Shown one piece after another: positions 1 to 5,698 of a DNA stretch of 6,771 nucleotides (positions within the stretch are counted from its first letter, which is position 1; every line of letters begins with the position of its first letter). The notes under the pieces are model-generated. The model saw only the letters and a program-made list of their open reading frames with translations. It ran no database searches and had not been told where the DNA came from. Source of the stretch: Pseudomonadota bacterium (GTDB lineage: Bacteria > Pseudomonadota > Alphaproteobacteria > Elsterales > Elsteraceae); contig JACQAI010000294.1 of the NCBI GenBank assembly GCA_016195115.1, positions 1-6,771 of the forward strand, read 5' to 3'. Both the position numbers and the translations under genes were made by a program.

Positions 1-1
1 C

Positions 2-427
2 CTGTCGGTGCCGCTCTACGCCTCGCACGGCGCCGCCGATCCCAACCTGATCCGGCTCGCCGCCGAGGCGGCCGAGGGCATCATCTTCCCGGCGTCCAAG
101 CTCTACGTCGCCGAGAGCCTGCCTGACGGCGATCGGCAGAAGCCGCTCACCGTCGCGTTCATCAAGGACTTCACGGCGAAATACAACCGGCCGCCGGCGA
201 CCTTCGCGGGCAACGGCTTCGACGCCGCGCGCATCCTCGCCGCTGGCATCGAGACGGGCGGGACCGATCCGGCCAAGATGCGCGACGCCATCGAAGGCCT
301 GCGCGATTTCATCGGCGTCACGGGCGTCTACAGCTACGCCAAGGACAACCATTTCGGCATCACGGAGGCGAGTGTCGTTATGCTGACCATCCGACAGGGC
401 AAGTTCGCCCTGGCATCGGCGCGGTAG
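2..427 (+). CDS. Branched-chain amino acid-type ABC transporter substrate-binding protein, C-terminal fragment
   Basis: This is the last 141 codons of a periplasmic solute-binding protein of the LivK/leucine-binding family (type I periplasmic binding fold). Such a protein would capture an amino acid or similar small ligand and deliver it to a Liv-type ABC permease. The 5' part lies outside the window, so the signal peptide and most of the ligand pocket cannot be seen. Visible family features are the segment around GIIFPASKLYVAE, the YNRPPATFAGNGFDAARIL stretch that packs the C-lobe, a KMRDAIEGLRDFIGVTGVYSY segment, and a final strand pair with NHFGITEASVVMLTI before the stop at 425-427. The ligand cannot be told from this fragment, and family members also bind amides, aromatic acids or urea. 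No convincing rho-independent terminator follows the stop. Assignment to the family is firm; the substrate is unknown. Confidence 0.87.
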   Translation: MSVPLYASHGAADPNLIRLAAEAAEGIIFPASKLYVAESLPDGDRQKPLTVAFIKDFTAKYNRPPATFAGNGFDAARILAAGIETGGTDPAKMRDAIEGLRDFIGVTGVYSYAKDNHFGITEASVVMLTIRQGKFALASAR

Positions 428-445
428 CCGCCGCGGAGGCGATCG

Positions 446-502
446 GTGGGACCCATGTGTCAAAATGCCATGGGGATCCGACAGAACGTCTTGGGGTCCC
501 AC
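446..502. repeat. 9-bp perfect inverted repeat upstream of the cysteine-cluster gene
   Basis: GTGGGACCC at 446-454 is the exact reverse complement of GGGTCCCAC at 494-502, separated by 39 nt. Inside the loop is a second, smaller dyad, CCCATG (452-457) with CATGGG (469-474). The right arm overlaps the putative -35 box at 491-496. This could be an operator dyad or an RNA hairpin if read through from the upstream gene. It has no T-tract, so it is not a typical terminator. The function is inferred only from position. Confidence 0.4.
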
Positions 503-571
503 TGCTACTTAGTGTATTGAAGCGTGGAGCTTCACCATTCCGCCCCTGGGCACCACTCCTCACCCGCCGCC
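484..571 (+). repeat. Upstream promoter-leader repeat, copy 1
   Basis: This is the first of two diverged copies of a promoter-like region; the other is at 1008-1090. The best-conserved blocks are GAACGYCTTGG (484-494), CTTAGTRTATTGA (508-520), CCCSTGGGCRCCAC (543-556) and CCTSACSCGCCGCC (558-571). The blocks are separated by spacers that differ by a few bases between copies. The repeat ends about 30 nt before the GTG start at 603. Similarity was aligned by eye. The region is GC rich, so the last block is weaker evidence than the first two. Confidence 0.6.
491..518 (+). promoter_or_regulatory. Putative sigma-70-type promoter of the cysteine-cluster gene
   Basis: A -35-like TTGGGG (491-496) and a -10-like TGTATT (513-518) are separated by 16 nt. 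The TTAGTGTATTGA stretch stands out as AT-rich in a very GC-rich region. The same elements recur in the other repeat copy at equivalent positions, which supports a shared promoter function. It would give a leader of about 75-80 nt before the start codon at 603. The start of transcription is inferred. Confidence 0.42.
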
Positions 572-602
572 ATCGGCGCGCGCACGCCATCCGGTGTAAT
601 CC

Positions 603-995
603 GTGTCGGACGGGATCCCACTCAACTGCAAGCGCTGCCCCGGCTTCTGCTGCACGATGGCCGGCTTCGTCGAGGTCTCGATGCGCGATGTGCGTCGATT
701 GGCGAAGCATCTCGGGATGACGGCACCCGAGTTCGAGAAGAAGCATCTCGTCAGCCGGCGCGCCGGCCGCCGGCGTATCAAGAGCTACGACGAGACCTGC
801 CAGTTCCTCGGCGAGGATCGGCGCTGCACGGTCTATGACGCCCGCCCGACCCACTGCCGGGGCTATGTCTGCTGGGACCAGCCGGATCGGACCGTCTACG
901 AGTTCGCCAGCATGGCGGTCCTGCCGCTGCGCAAGCTGCGGCGGCTCGAACGGCTCGAGCGCCAGGAGGCAAGCCGCAGGTCGGCCCGGTCCTGA
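603..995 (+). CDS. YkgJ family cysteine-cluster protein
   Basis: This is a 130-residue cytosolic protein of the YkgJ/UPF0153 cysteine-cluster family (CxxCxxxCC type), which is predicted to bind a metal ion or iron-sulfur cluster. Its biochemical role is not established. The N-terminus carries Cys9, Cys12, Cys16 and Cys17 (NCKRCPGFCC). A second set follows in the family's typical C-terminal motif: Cys66, Cys75 (RRCTVYDARPTHCRGYVCW), Cys85 and Cys90. All eight potential ligands are therefore present. A Lys/Arg-rich stretch lies at residues 46-60, and the tail (from about residue 108) is helical and rich in Arg, Leu and Glu. The GTG start at 603 is nearly forced, because an in-frame TAA lies at 597-599 and the first cysteine motif begins at residue 9. 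No clear Shine-Dalgarno sequence precedes it. The gene has its own promoter-like upstream repeat and is probably not part of the preceding transporter operon. Confidence 0.88.
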   Translation: MSDGIPLNCKRCPGFCCTMAGFVEVSMRDVRRLAKHLGMTAPEFEKKHLVSRRAGRRRIKSYDETCQFLGEDRRCTVYDARPTHCRGYVCWDQPDRTVYEFASMAVLPLRKLRRLERLERQEASRRSARS

Positions 996-1014
996 CCCAT
1001 CGGCAATGAACGCC

Positions 1015-1041
1015 TTGGCGCCCATGGGTGCTTAGTATATT
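1015..1041 (+). promoter_or_regulatory. Putative promoter of the basic microprotein gene
   Basis: A -35-like TTGGCG (1015-1020) and a -10-like TATATT (1036-1041) lie 15 nt apart. The -10 box is the most AT-rich spot in the intergenic region. The spacer is short for a standard promoter. However, the element is conserved with the upstream copy at 491-518, which has a 16-nt spacer. Predicted transcription would start near 1048, leaving a leader of about 60 nt. Confidence 0.42.
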
Positions 1042-1072
1042 GACAACGCGCACCGCCGGCCCGTGGGCGCCA
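1016..1072. repeat. 13-bp inverted repeat spanning the putative -10 region
   Basis: TGGCGCCCATGGG (1016-1028) pairs with CCCGTGGGCGCCA (1060-1072). Twelve of the 13 positions are Watson-Crick pairs, and the remaining one, T1025 with G1063, is a wobble pair. The arms are 31 nt apart and enclose the TATATT box. The left arm also contains the palindrome CCCATGGG (1021-1028). It may be an operator bound by a dimeric regulator or, if transcribed from upstream, an RNA stem. Repeat copy 1 retains only a broken version (492-501 with 547-555). Confidence 0.5.
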
Positions 1073-1099
1073 CCCGCCTGACGCGCCGCCCGCTTTCAT

Positions 1100-1103
1100 G
1101 GAG
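1100..1103 (+). promoter_or_regulatory. Ribosome binding site deciding the microprotein start
   Basis: GGAG lies 6 nt before the ATG at 1110. Another in-frame ATG at 1098 overlaps this motif and has no good Shine-Dalgarno sequence of its own. The 1110 start is therefore preferred. Confidence 0.6.
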
Positions 1104-1109
1104 ACGACA

Positions 1110-1214
1110 ATGACGAAGCCCGCCAAGCGGGATTCCCGCGCCAACCGGCGCAAGGGCAAGCTGAAGGCGAGCAACCGCCGTCGTCGCGCTCGCGCCGAAG
1201 GGAAGAAGCGCTGA
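1110..1214 (+). CDS. Highly basic 34-residue microprotein
   Basis: This short reading frame encodes 34 residues, of which 17 are Lys or Arg and only two are acidic (Asp8, Glu30). It starts MTKPAKRDSRANRRKGKLK, has an Arg run at residues 23-26, and ends in GKKR. It has no cysteine, no aromatic residue and no membrane segment. The composition resembles small ribosome-associated or nucleic-acid-binding proteins, but I do not recognise a specific family; similarity to known tiny ribosomal proteins such as bTHX is only compositional. Support for it being real comes from a well-spaced GGAG, a preceding promoter-like element with a short leader, and a position in an otherwise unexplained gap between convergent genes. 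A 38-residue version from the ATG at 1098 is possible. Function is unknown. Confidence 0.62.
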   Translation: MTKPAKRDSRANRRKGKLKASNRRRRARAEGKKR

Positions 1215-1220
1215 GCCGCG

Positions 1221-1243
1221 CGGCGCCACGACGGTCCGCGCCG
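1221..1243. terminator. GC hairpin between convergent genes
   Basis: CGGCGC (1221-1226) pairs with GCGCCG (1238-1243) around an 11-nt loop. It begins 7 nt after the microprotein stop and ends 3 nt before the stop codon of the opposite-strand dioxygenase gene. There is no T-tract on either side. It could weakly terminate or stabilise both convergent transcripts, but short GC stems are frequent in DNA of this composition. Confidence 0.25.
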
Positions 1244-1245
1244 AC

Positions 1246-2256
1246 TTAGGCCGTGACCCAGCTCTTCTGCTCGCCCGCGTAGGCGGCGCCGGGATTGCCG
1301 CTGACCGTGGTGCGCCACATTATGCGTACCTGCGTCGCGGTGTCGAACCAGGTCGCGGCGTGGACCAGGCAGCGGTTGTCCCACACCACCAGGTCGCCCT
1401 CGGTCCATTCGTGGACGCAGATGAACTCCGGCCGCGTCAGATGCGTCATCAGCTCGAACAGCAGTTTGGCGCCGTCGCCGCGCGGACCCGGCTCCAAACC
1501 GACAAACGGCCCCTCGAGCCAATCCATCTGGCGCATCTCGCACAGGTAGAGCGCACGCCGGCCGGTCACCGGATGGACGCGCACCACCGGCTGGCGCTGC
1601 GGGCGCTCGCGCGGCTTGAGCGCGCGCGGCGTCTTGCTGGCGAGGATCTCGTCGTAGGAGCGCTCGGCGCTCAACCCGACGTGCAGGCCTTCGAGCGTAT
1701 CGACACGCGCCTTGAGCGCCGGCGGCAGCGCGTCGTAGGCCGCGGTGCCGTCGGCGAACAGGGTCTGGCCTTCGCCCTTGGGCACCGGGTTGACGGCCAG
1801 GAAGAGGGAGACGTCGGGCGGCGGCCGGCGATAGCTCTGATCGGTGTGCCAGCCGCGGCGATGGGGAAACTGCACCGGCAGCGTGCCGTCGGCGGTCAAC
1901 GGCGGTTCGGGCCGGGACGGCGGACCACGGTTGACCGGCGGCGCGTTCGAGACCAGGAAAATCTCCGGCACCGTGTCGTGGACCATGGCGGGCGACGTCA
2001 GGGTCTCGCGATAGTTCTCGACCTCGGGGCCGAAGATGCGGCTCAGGCGCACCAGCAGCTCGGGCGCCGCGACCATCTCGTCCATGGCGGTCAGCAGCAG
2101 GAGCCCGCCGCTGGCTGCCAGCATTTTGGGCAGGGCGCCGGCATCGCGCTCGGCGGCCGCGATGACCGTGTGCGCACCGGCGCCGCCGGTCGGGCGCACC
2201 CGGCCGCCGAAACCGGCCCCCGGCAGGGGCGTGACGAGATCGAAGTCGCCAGCCAT
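1246..2256 (-). CDS. TauD/TfdA family Fe(II)/2-oxoglutarate-dependent dioxygenase
   Basis: This 336-residue protein belongs to the TauD/TfdA (clavaminate synthase-like) dioxygenases, which couple decarboxylation of 2-oxoglutarate to hydroxylation of a small organic substrate. The iron-binding facial triad is visible as His137 and Asp139 (RGWHTDQSYRR) and distal His299 (VVWDNRCLVHAATWFD). Arg311 and Arg315 (RIMWRTTVSG) lie at the TauD-like distance for binding the 2-oxoglutarate carboxylate. The WHTDQSY, DLVVWDNRCLVHA and FADGTAAYDALPPALK segments are strongly typical. No signal peptide is seen, so it should be cytosolic. The ATG at 2256 is preceded by an AGGA at short spacing. The gene runs divergently from the molybdoenzyme across 87 bp. 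The substrate cannot be named: the family acts on sulfonates, aryloxyalkanoates, betaines and others. Family and intact active site are firm. Confidence 0.93.
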   Translation of the reverse strand: MAGDFDLVTPLPGAGFGGRVRPTGGAGAHTVIAAAERDAGALPKMLAASGGLLLLTAMDEMVAAPELLVRLSRIFGPEVENYRETLTSPAMVHDTVPEIFLVSNAPPVNRGPPSRPEPPLTADGTLPVQFPHRRGWHTDQSYRRPPPDVSLFLAVNPVPKGEGQTLFADGTAAYDALPPALKARVDTLEGLHVGLSAERSYDEILASKTPRALKPRERPQRQPVVRVHPVTGRRALYLCEMRQMDWLEGPFVGLEPGPRGDGAKLLFELMTHLTRPEFICVHEWTEGDLVVWDNRCLVHAATWFDTATQVRIMWRTTVSGNPGAAYAGEQKSWVTA

Positions 2257-2296
2257 GCATCCTGTTTAGCCCGGTCCGGCGCTGCCGTCACGGGAC

Positions 2297-2322
2297 TTGC
2301 CCACGACCGCGTGCGATAGTAT
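2297..2322 (+). promoter_or_regulatory. Possible promoter for the molybdopterin oxidoreductase
   Basis: TTGCCC (2297-2302) and TAGTAT (2317-2322) form weak -35 and -10 boxes with a short 14-nt spacer in the 87-bp divergent intergenic region. The CTTG...TAGTAT arrangement recalls the two upstream repeat copies, but the sequence around it does not match them. A Shine-Dalgarno GAGG (2333-2336) lies 7 nt before the ATG at 2344. I see no convincing promoter for the divergent gene. Confidence 0.25.
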
Positions 2323-2343
2323 CGGGATGTCCGAGGTGCAGGC

Positions 2344-4626
2344 ATGACGAAGTCACAGGCAGACAACGGGTTTCGGCCGCACAGCTCCCATTGGGGCGCG
2401 TTCTCGGCCGGCTGGCAGGACAACCGGCTGGTCGTCAAGCCGCACCCCGGCGACCCCGATCCCAACCCGTTGCTGCAGAACTTTCCCGCGGCGCTGCGCC
2501 ATCCGGCGCGCATCGCGCGGCCGATGGTGCGGCGCGGCTGGCTCGAGCGCGGGCCCGGGCCCGACGGGGACCGCGTGCTCGATCTGCTCGGCGACGAGCT
2601 CAAGCGGGTGCGCGACACCCACGGCCCGGGAGCGGTGTTCGGCGGCTCCTACGGTTGGGCGAGCGCCGGGCGCTTCCATCACGCCCAGAGCCAGGTCCAC
2701 CGCTTCCTCAACATGGCGCTCGGCGGCTATGTGCGCTCGGTCAACAGCTACAGCGCCGGCGCCTCGGGCGTGGTGCTGCCGCACGTGCTCGGCCCGGTGG
2801 AGCAGATCAGCCGGCGCAACGTCACCTGGGAGCAGATCGTCGACCACAGCGAGGTCGTGATCGCGTTCGGCGGCATGGCGCTGAAGAACAGCATGGTCGG
2901 CGCCGGCGGCATCAGCCGCCACGTCGAGCGCGGCTCGATGCGTCAAGCGCGCGCGCGCGGCTGCCGCTTCATCCTGGTCAGCCCGCTGCGCGGCGATCTG
3001 CCCGAGGAGGCCGGCGCCGAGTGGCTGGCGCCGATCCCGGGCACCGACACCGCGCTGATGCTCGGGATCGCGCACAGCCTGGTCGCCGCCGGGCAGCACG
3101 ACGTGGCGTTCCTCGAGCGATATTGCGTCGGCTGGGAGGTCTTCGAGGCCTACCTCATGGGCCGCACCGACGGCCAGCCCAAGACCGCTTCATGGGCCGC
3201 CGGCATCACGGGCATCGCCGCCGAGGTGATCGACGGCTTGGCGCGGCAGCTGGCCGGCAAGCGCAGCCTGGTCGTGGTCGCGCATGCGCTCCAGCGCGCC
3301 GAGCACGGCGAGCAGCCGGTGTGGATGGGCCTGGTGCTGGCGGCGATGCTCGGCCAGATCGGGCTGCCCGGCGGCGGCTACAACTACGCGCTCGGCGCGC
3401 TCGGCCACACCGGCCGACGCGCCAACGTCGTGCCCAGCGTCGGGCTGCAGCAGGGCCGCAACACGGTGCGCGACTTCATCCCGGTGGCGCGCATCGCCGA
3501 CATGCTGCTGAACCCGGGCCAGGCGTTCGACTACAACGGCGAGCGCCTCGCCTATCCAGACATCCGCCTGGTCTACTGGGGCGGCGGCAATCCGTTCCAC
3601 CATCACCAGGATCTCAACCGCTTGCGCCGGGCGTTCACGCGGGTCGACAGCCTGATCGTGCACGAGACCGCGTGGACGGCGACTGCACGCCACGCCGACA
3701 TCGTGCTGCCGTGCACGATGACGTTGGAGCGCGACGACTTCGGCACCATGTCGACCGACCCCCTGATGGTGGCGATGCACAAGATCGCCGAACCCTACGG
3801 CGAGGCGCGCGACGACTACGCGATCTTCAGCGCGCTGGCCGAGCGCCTGGGCGCCGGCGCGGCGTTCACCGAGGGCCGCAATGCCCAGGAATGGTTGCGC
3901 CACCTCTACAGCGAGATGCGCGACATGCTGGCCGAGAAGGGTCATGCCGCGCCGGATTTCGAGACGTTCTGGGCGCAGGGCGAGCTCATGCTCCCGACCA
4001 TGCCCGACGACGGCGGCATGATCCGCGCTTTCCGCGACGATCCGGTCGGCGCCAAGCTGCCGACGCCGAGCGGCAAGATCGAGATCTTCAGCGCCACCAT
4101 CGCGGGCTTCGGCTATGACGATTGCCCGGGCCATCCGGTGTGGCGGGCGCCGGTCGACGTGCCCGATGCGCGGCACACCTTGCGCCTGGTCGCCAACCAG
4201 CCGGCGACGCGGCTGCACAGCCAGCTCGATTTCGGCGGCCACAGCCAGGCGGAGAAGTCGCGCGGCCGCGAGGTCGTGCGCATCCATCCGCGCGACGCCG
4301 CCAAGCGCGGCATCGCCGACGGCGACATCGTGCGGCTGTTCAACCCGCGCGGCGCCTGCCTGGCCGCCGCGTCGGTGACCGACGGCGTGATGGCCGGCGT
4401 CGTCCAGCTGCCGACCGGCGCGTGGTACGACCCCGAGGACCCGGCCGAGGACATGCCGCTGTGCGTCCACGGCAACCCCAACGTGCTGACGCGCGACGTC
4501 GGCACGTCGCGCCTGGCCCAGGGCTGCACCGGCCAGCTCACCACCGTCGAGGTCGAGCGCTTCGACGGCAACCTGCCGCCGATCCAGGCCTACGAGCCGC
4601 CCGTCCCCGCCACCGCGGCGGAGTAG
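2344..4626 (+). CDS. BisC/DMSO-reductase family molybdopterin-dependent oxidoreductase
   Basis: This 760-residue enzyme belongs to the DMSO/TMAO/biotin sulfoxide reductase branch, with a bis-molybdopterin guanine dinucleotide cofactor that reduces S- or N-oxides. It shows the SSHWGAF start of the branch and the GGSYGWASAGRFHHAQ motif. Tyr103 and Trp105 there correspond to Tyr114 and Trp116 of Rhodobacter DMSO reductase. SYSAGA supplies the likely molybdenum ligand Ser137. Later landmarks are GGGNPFHHHQDLNRLRRAF, HETAWTATARHADIVLPC, LPTPSGKIEIFS near residue 572, and the C-terminal cofactor-binding RLHSQLDFGGHSQ and GNPNVLTRDVGTSRLAQG. There is no N-terminal iron-sulfur cysteine motif and no twin-arginine signal, so it resembles cytoplasmic BisC rather than periplasmic TorA or DorA. 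The start is fixed by GAGG 7 nt upstream and an in-frame TAG at 2317. Retention of Tyr103 favours an S-oxide substrate, but the real substrate is unknown. No electron-donor subunit or chaperone lies nearby. Confidence 0.93.
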   Translation: MTKSQADNGFRPHSSHWGAFSAGWQDNRLVVKPHPGDPDPNPLLQNFPAALRHPARIARPMVRRGWLERGPGPDGDRVLDLLGDELKRVRDTHGPGAVFGGSYGWASAGRFHHAQSQVHRFLNMALGGYVRSVNSYSAGASGVVLPHVLGPVEQISRRNVTWEQIVDHSEVVIAFGGMALKNSMVGAGGISRHVERGSMRQARARGCRFILVSPLRGDLPEEAGAEWLAPIPGTDTALMLGIAHSLVAAGQHDVAFLERYCVGWEVFEAYLMGRTDGQPKTASWAAGITGIAAEVIDGLARQLAGKRSLVVVAHALQRAEHGEQPVWMGLVLAAMLGQIGLPGGGYNYALGALGHTGRRANVVPSVGLQQGRNTVRDFIPVARIADMLLNPGQAFDYNGERLAYPDIRLVYWGGGNPFHHHQDLNRLRRAFTRVDSLIVHETAWTATARHADIVLPCTMTLERDDFGTMSTDPLMVAMHKIAEPYGEARDDYAIFSALAERLGAGAAFTEGRNAQEWLRHLYSEMRDMLAEKGHAAPDFETFWAQGELMLPTMPDDGGMIRAFRDDPVGAKLPTPSGKIEIFSATIAGFGYDDCPGHPVWRAPVDVPDARHTLRLVANQPATRLHSQLDFGGHSQAEKSRGREVVRIHPRDAAKRGIADGDIVRLFNPRGACLAAASVTDGVMAGVVQLPTGAWYDPEDPAEDMPLCVHGNPNVLTRDVGTSRLAQGCTGQLTTVEVERFDGNLPPIQAYEPPVPATAAE

Positions 4627-5649
4627 CTAGGCGCCGCCGAGCTTGTGGAGGCCGGCTGCCCAGTAGGCGTGCTCGACCAGGCGCAGGGTCTGGAGATTGT
4701 CCGCAGGATCGGTCTCGAACGGCGCGCCGCTCTCCAGACAATCGATGAAGTGCGCGATCACGGCATCGAAGCTGGTCTGATAGCCGGCGTCGCGGTCGTA
4801 CCGTTCGTGCCGCGGACTCGGCCCGAGCAGCCGCAGTTCGTCGTCTTCGAACACCGCGCTCGCCGTGCTGCCGACGATCTCGAGCCGATCCGGCACGCGC
4901 GGCGGGTAGCCGGGCGCGGCGATGTTGCCCGTGACCGTGACGGGCGCGCCGGTGGCGGTCTCCATGAAGATGTCGGCGAACGTCTCGCCGACCACCACGT
5001 CGGGCACCGTGTTGGCGGCGCGCGCGGCCATGACGTGCAGCTCGCCGCACAGATAGCGCATGGTGTCGATCTGGTGGATCAGCGACTCGGCGATCAGCAG
5101 CCGCGCCTCGGTCTTGAAGAACGGCTGGCGCACGATCTGCGGGCGCTGGCCGCTGGCGTCGGGCAGCAGGCCGGAGTTGATCATGCTCATACGCGCCATT
5201 GCGATGTCGCCGAGCGCGCCGTCGTCGATCCAGCCCTTGAGCACACGGTACCACGGCCGGAAGCGCCAGTTCTCGTGGATCATCATGCGCATCTTGCCGG
5301 CGACCCGGCGCACCAGCGCCTCCGACAGCGCCAGGGTCGGGGTCATCGGCTTCTGGCACAGCACCGCGATGCCGCGCGCGGCGGCCGCCTCGACCCAGGC
5401 GGCGTGGGTCTCGCGCGGCGACAGCACGTCGAGCGCGTCGATCTTCTCAGCGGCAAACAGGGCGGCGGCATCCGGATAGACCTGGCTAACGCCGAACTCC
5501 TGCGCGCGCTGCGCGGCGCGCGCCGTGTCGGGGTCGCACACCGCGACGACGCGGGCGCGGTTGCCGAGCTTGGCCCAGGCCTTCAGGTGGAAATGGCTGA
5601 TCATCCCGGCGCCCGCCAGGGCGATGGTGAAGGGTGCCGTCCGTGCCAT
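4627..5649 (-). CDS. Gfo/Idh/MocA family NAD(P)-dependent oxidoreductase
   Basis: This 340-residue cytosolic dehydrogenase belongs to the Gfo/Idh/MocA family, which typically oxidises or reduces a hydroxyl or keto group on sugars, inositols or related compounds. An N-terminal Rossmann fold opens with the dinucleotide-binding GAGMISHFHLKAW (residues 13-25), and CDPD (38-41) ends the second strand. The family EKP motif appears as QKP (residues 99-101), keeping the key Lys100. The C-terminal domain has ESLIHQIDTMRYL with His192 and Asp195, the usual catalytic-region pair. Two tandem ATGs exist, at 5652 and 5649. The second sits 6 nt from GGAGG and is preferred, and the difference is one residue. 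The open frame continues upstream to 5847, but that extension lacks family similarity and overlaps the divergent gene. Its stop codon abuts that of the molybdoenzyme. The substrate is unknown. Confidence 0.92.
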   Translation of the reverse strand: MARTAPFTIALAGAGMISHFHLKAWAKLGNRARVVAVCDPDTARAAQRAQEFGVSQVYPDAAALFAAEKIDALDVLSPRETHAAWVEAAAARGIAVLCQKPMTPTLALSEALVRRVAGKMRMMIHENWRFRPWYRVLKGWIDDGALGDIAMARMSMINSGLLPDASGQRPQIVRQPFFKTEARLLIAESLIHQIDTMRYLCGELHVMAARAANTVPDVVVGETFADIFMETATGAPVTVTGNIAAPGYPPRVPDRLEIVGSTASAVFEDDELRLLGPSPRHERYDRDAGYQTSFDAVIAHFIDCLESGAPFETDPADNLQTLRLVEHAYWAAGLHKLGGA

Positions 5650-5698
5650 CATGCTCCTCCCGTGACGCGCGCCGATGCGATCATGATAGGCTGAAGCC
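5650..5698. promoter_or_regulatory. Short divergent intergenic region with ATCATGAT palindrome
   Basis: Only about 49 bp separate the start codons of the dehydrogenase and the racemase-like gene. The dehydrogenase has a strong reverse-strand Shine-Dalgarno sequence, GGGAGGAG, at 5655-5662. An 8-bp perfect palindrome, ATCATGAT, lies at 5680-5687. The racemase-like gene has only AGG (5688-5690) 8 nt before its ATG. Any promoter must overlap a coding region or leader. An operator role for the palindrome is a guess. Confidence 0.3.

Larger units (their letters stand above)
1008..1090 (+). repeat. Upstream promoter-leader repeat, copy 2
   Basis: This is the second copy of the repeat at 484-571. 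Matching blocks are GAACGCCTTGG (1008-1018), CTTAGTATATTGA (1031-1043), CCCGTGGGCGCCAC (1060-1073) and CCTGACGCGCCGCC (1077-1090). It begins 13 nt after the stop of the cysteine-cluster gene and ends 19 nt before the start of the basic microprotein. The two copies place equivalent promoter and leader sequence in front of two unrelated small genes. Confidence 0.6.

Noticed and set aside
428..445. Possible terminator after the transporter gene
   Set aside because: Only a weak GCC/GGC complementarity is seen, with no stable stem and no T-tract.
457..720. 87-codon open frame overlapping the start of the cysteine-cluster gene
   Set aside because: It runs through the promoter-like repeat and out of frame with the cysteine motifs, and has no recognisable domain.
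1360..2319. 319-codon open frame antisense to the dioxygenase
   Set aside because: It is a mirror shadow of a gene with an intact catalytic triad, and its translation resembles no family.
2946..2961. Alternating CG run with possible Z-DNA character
   Set aside because: It lies inside a coding region and is explained by Ala/Arg codons in GC-rich DNA.
2391..4118. 575-codon open frame on the same strand as the molybdoenzyme
   Set aside because: Its Arg/Ala/Pro-rich composition has no recognisable domain, and it is an out-of-frame shadow of a well-supported gene in very GC-rich DNA.
3190..4470. 426-codon antisense open frame opposite the molybdoenzyme
   Set aside because: It lacks stops because of the GC-rich codon pattern on the other strand. 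It shows no domain, no Shine-Dalgarno sequence and low-complexity His/Arg/Ala content.
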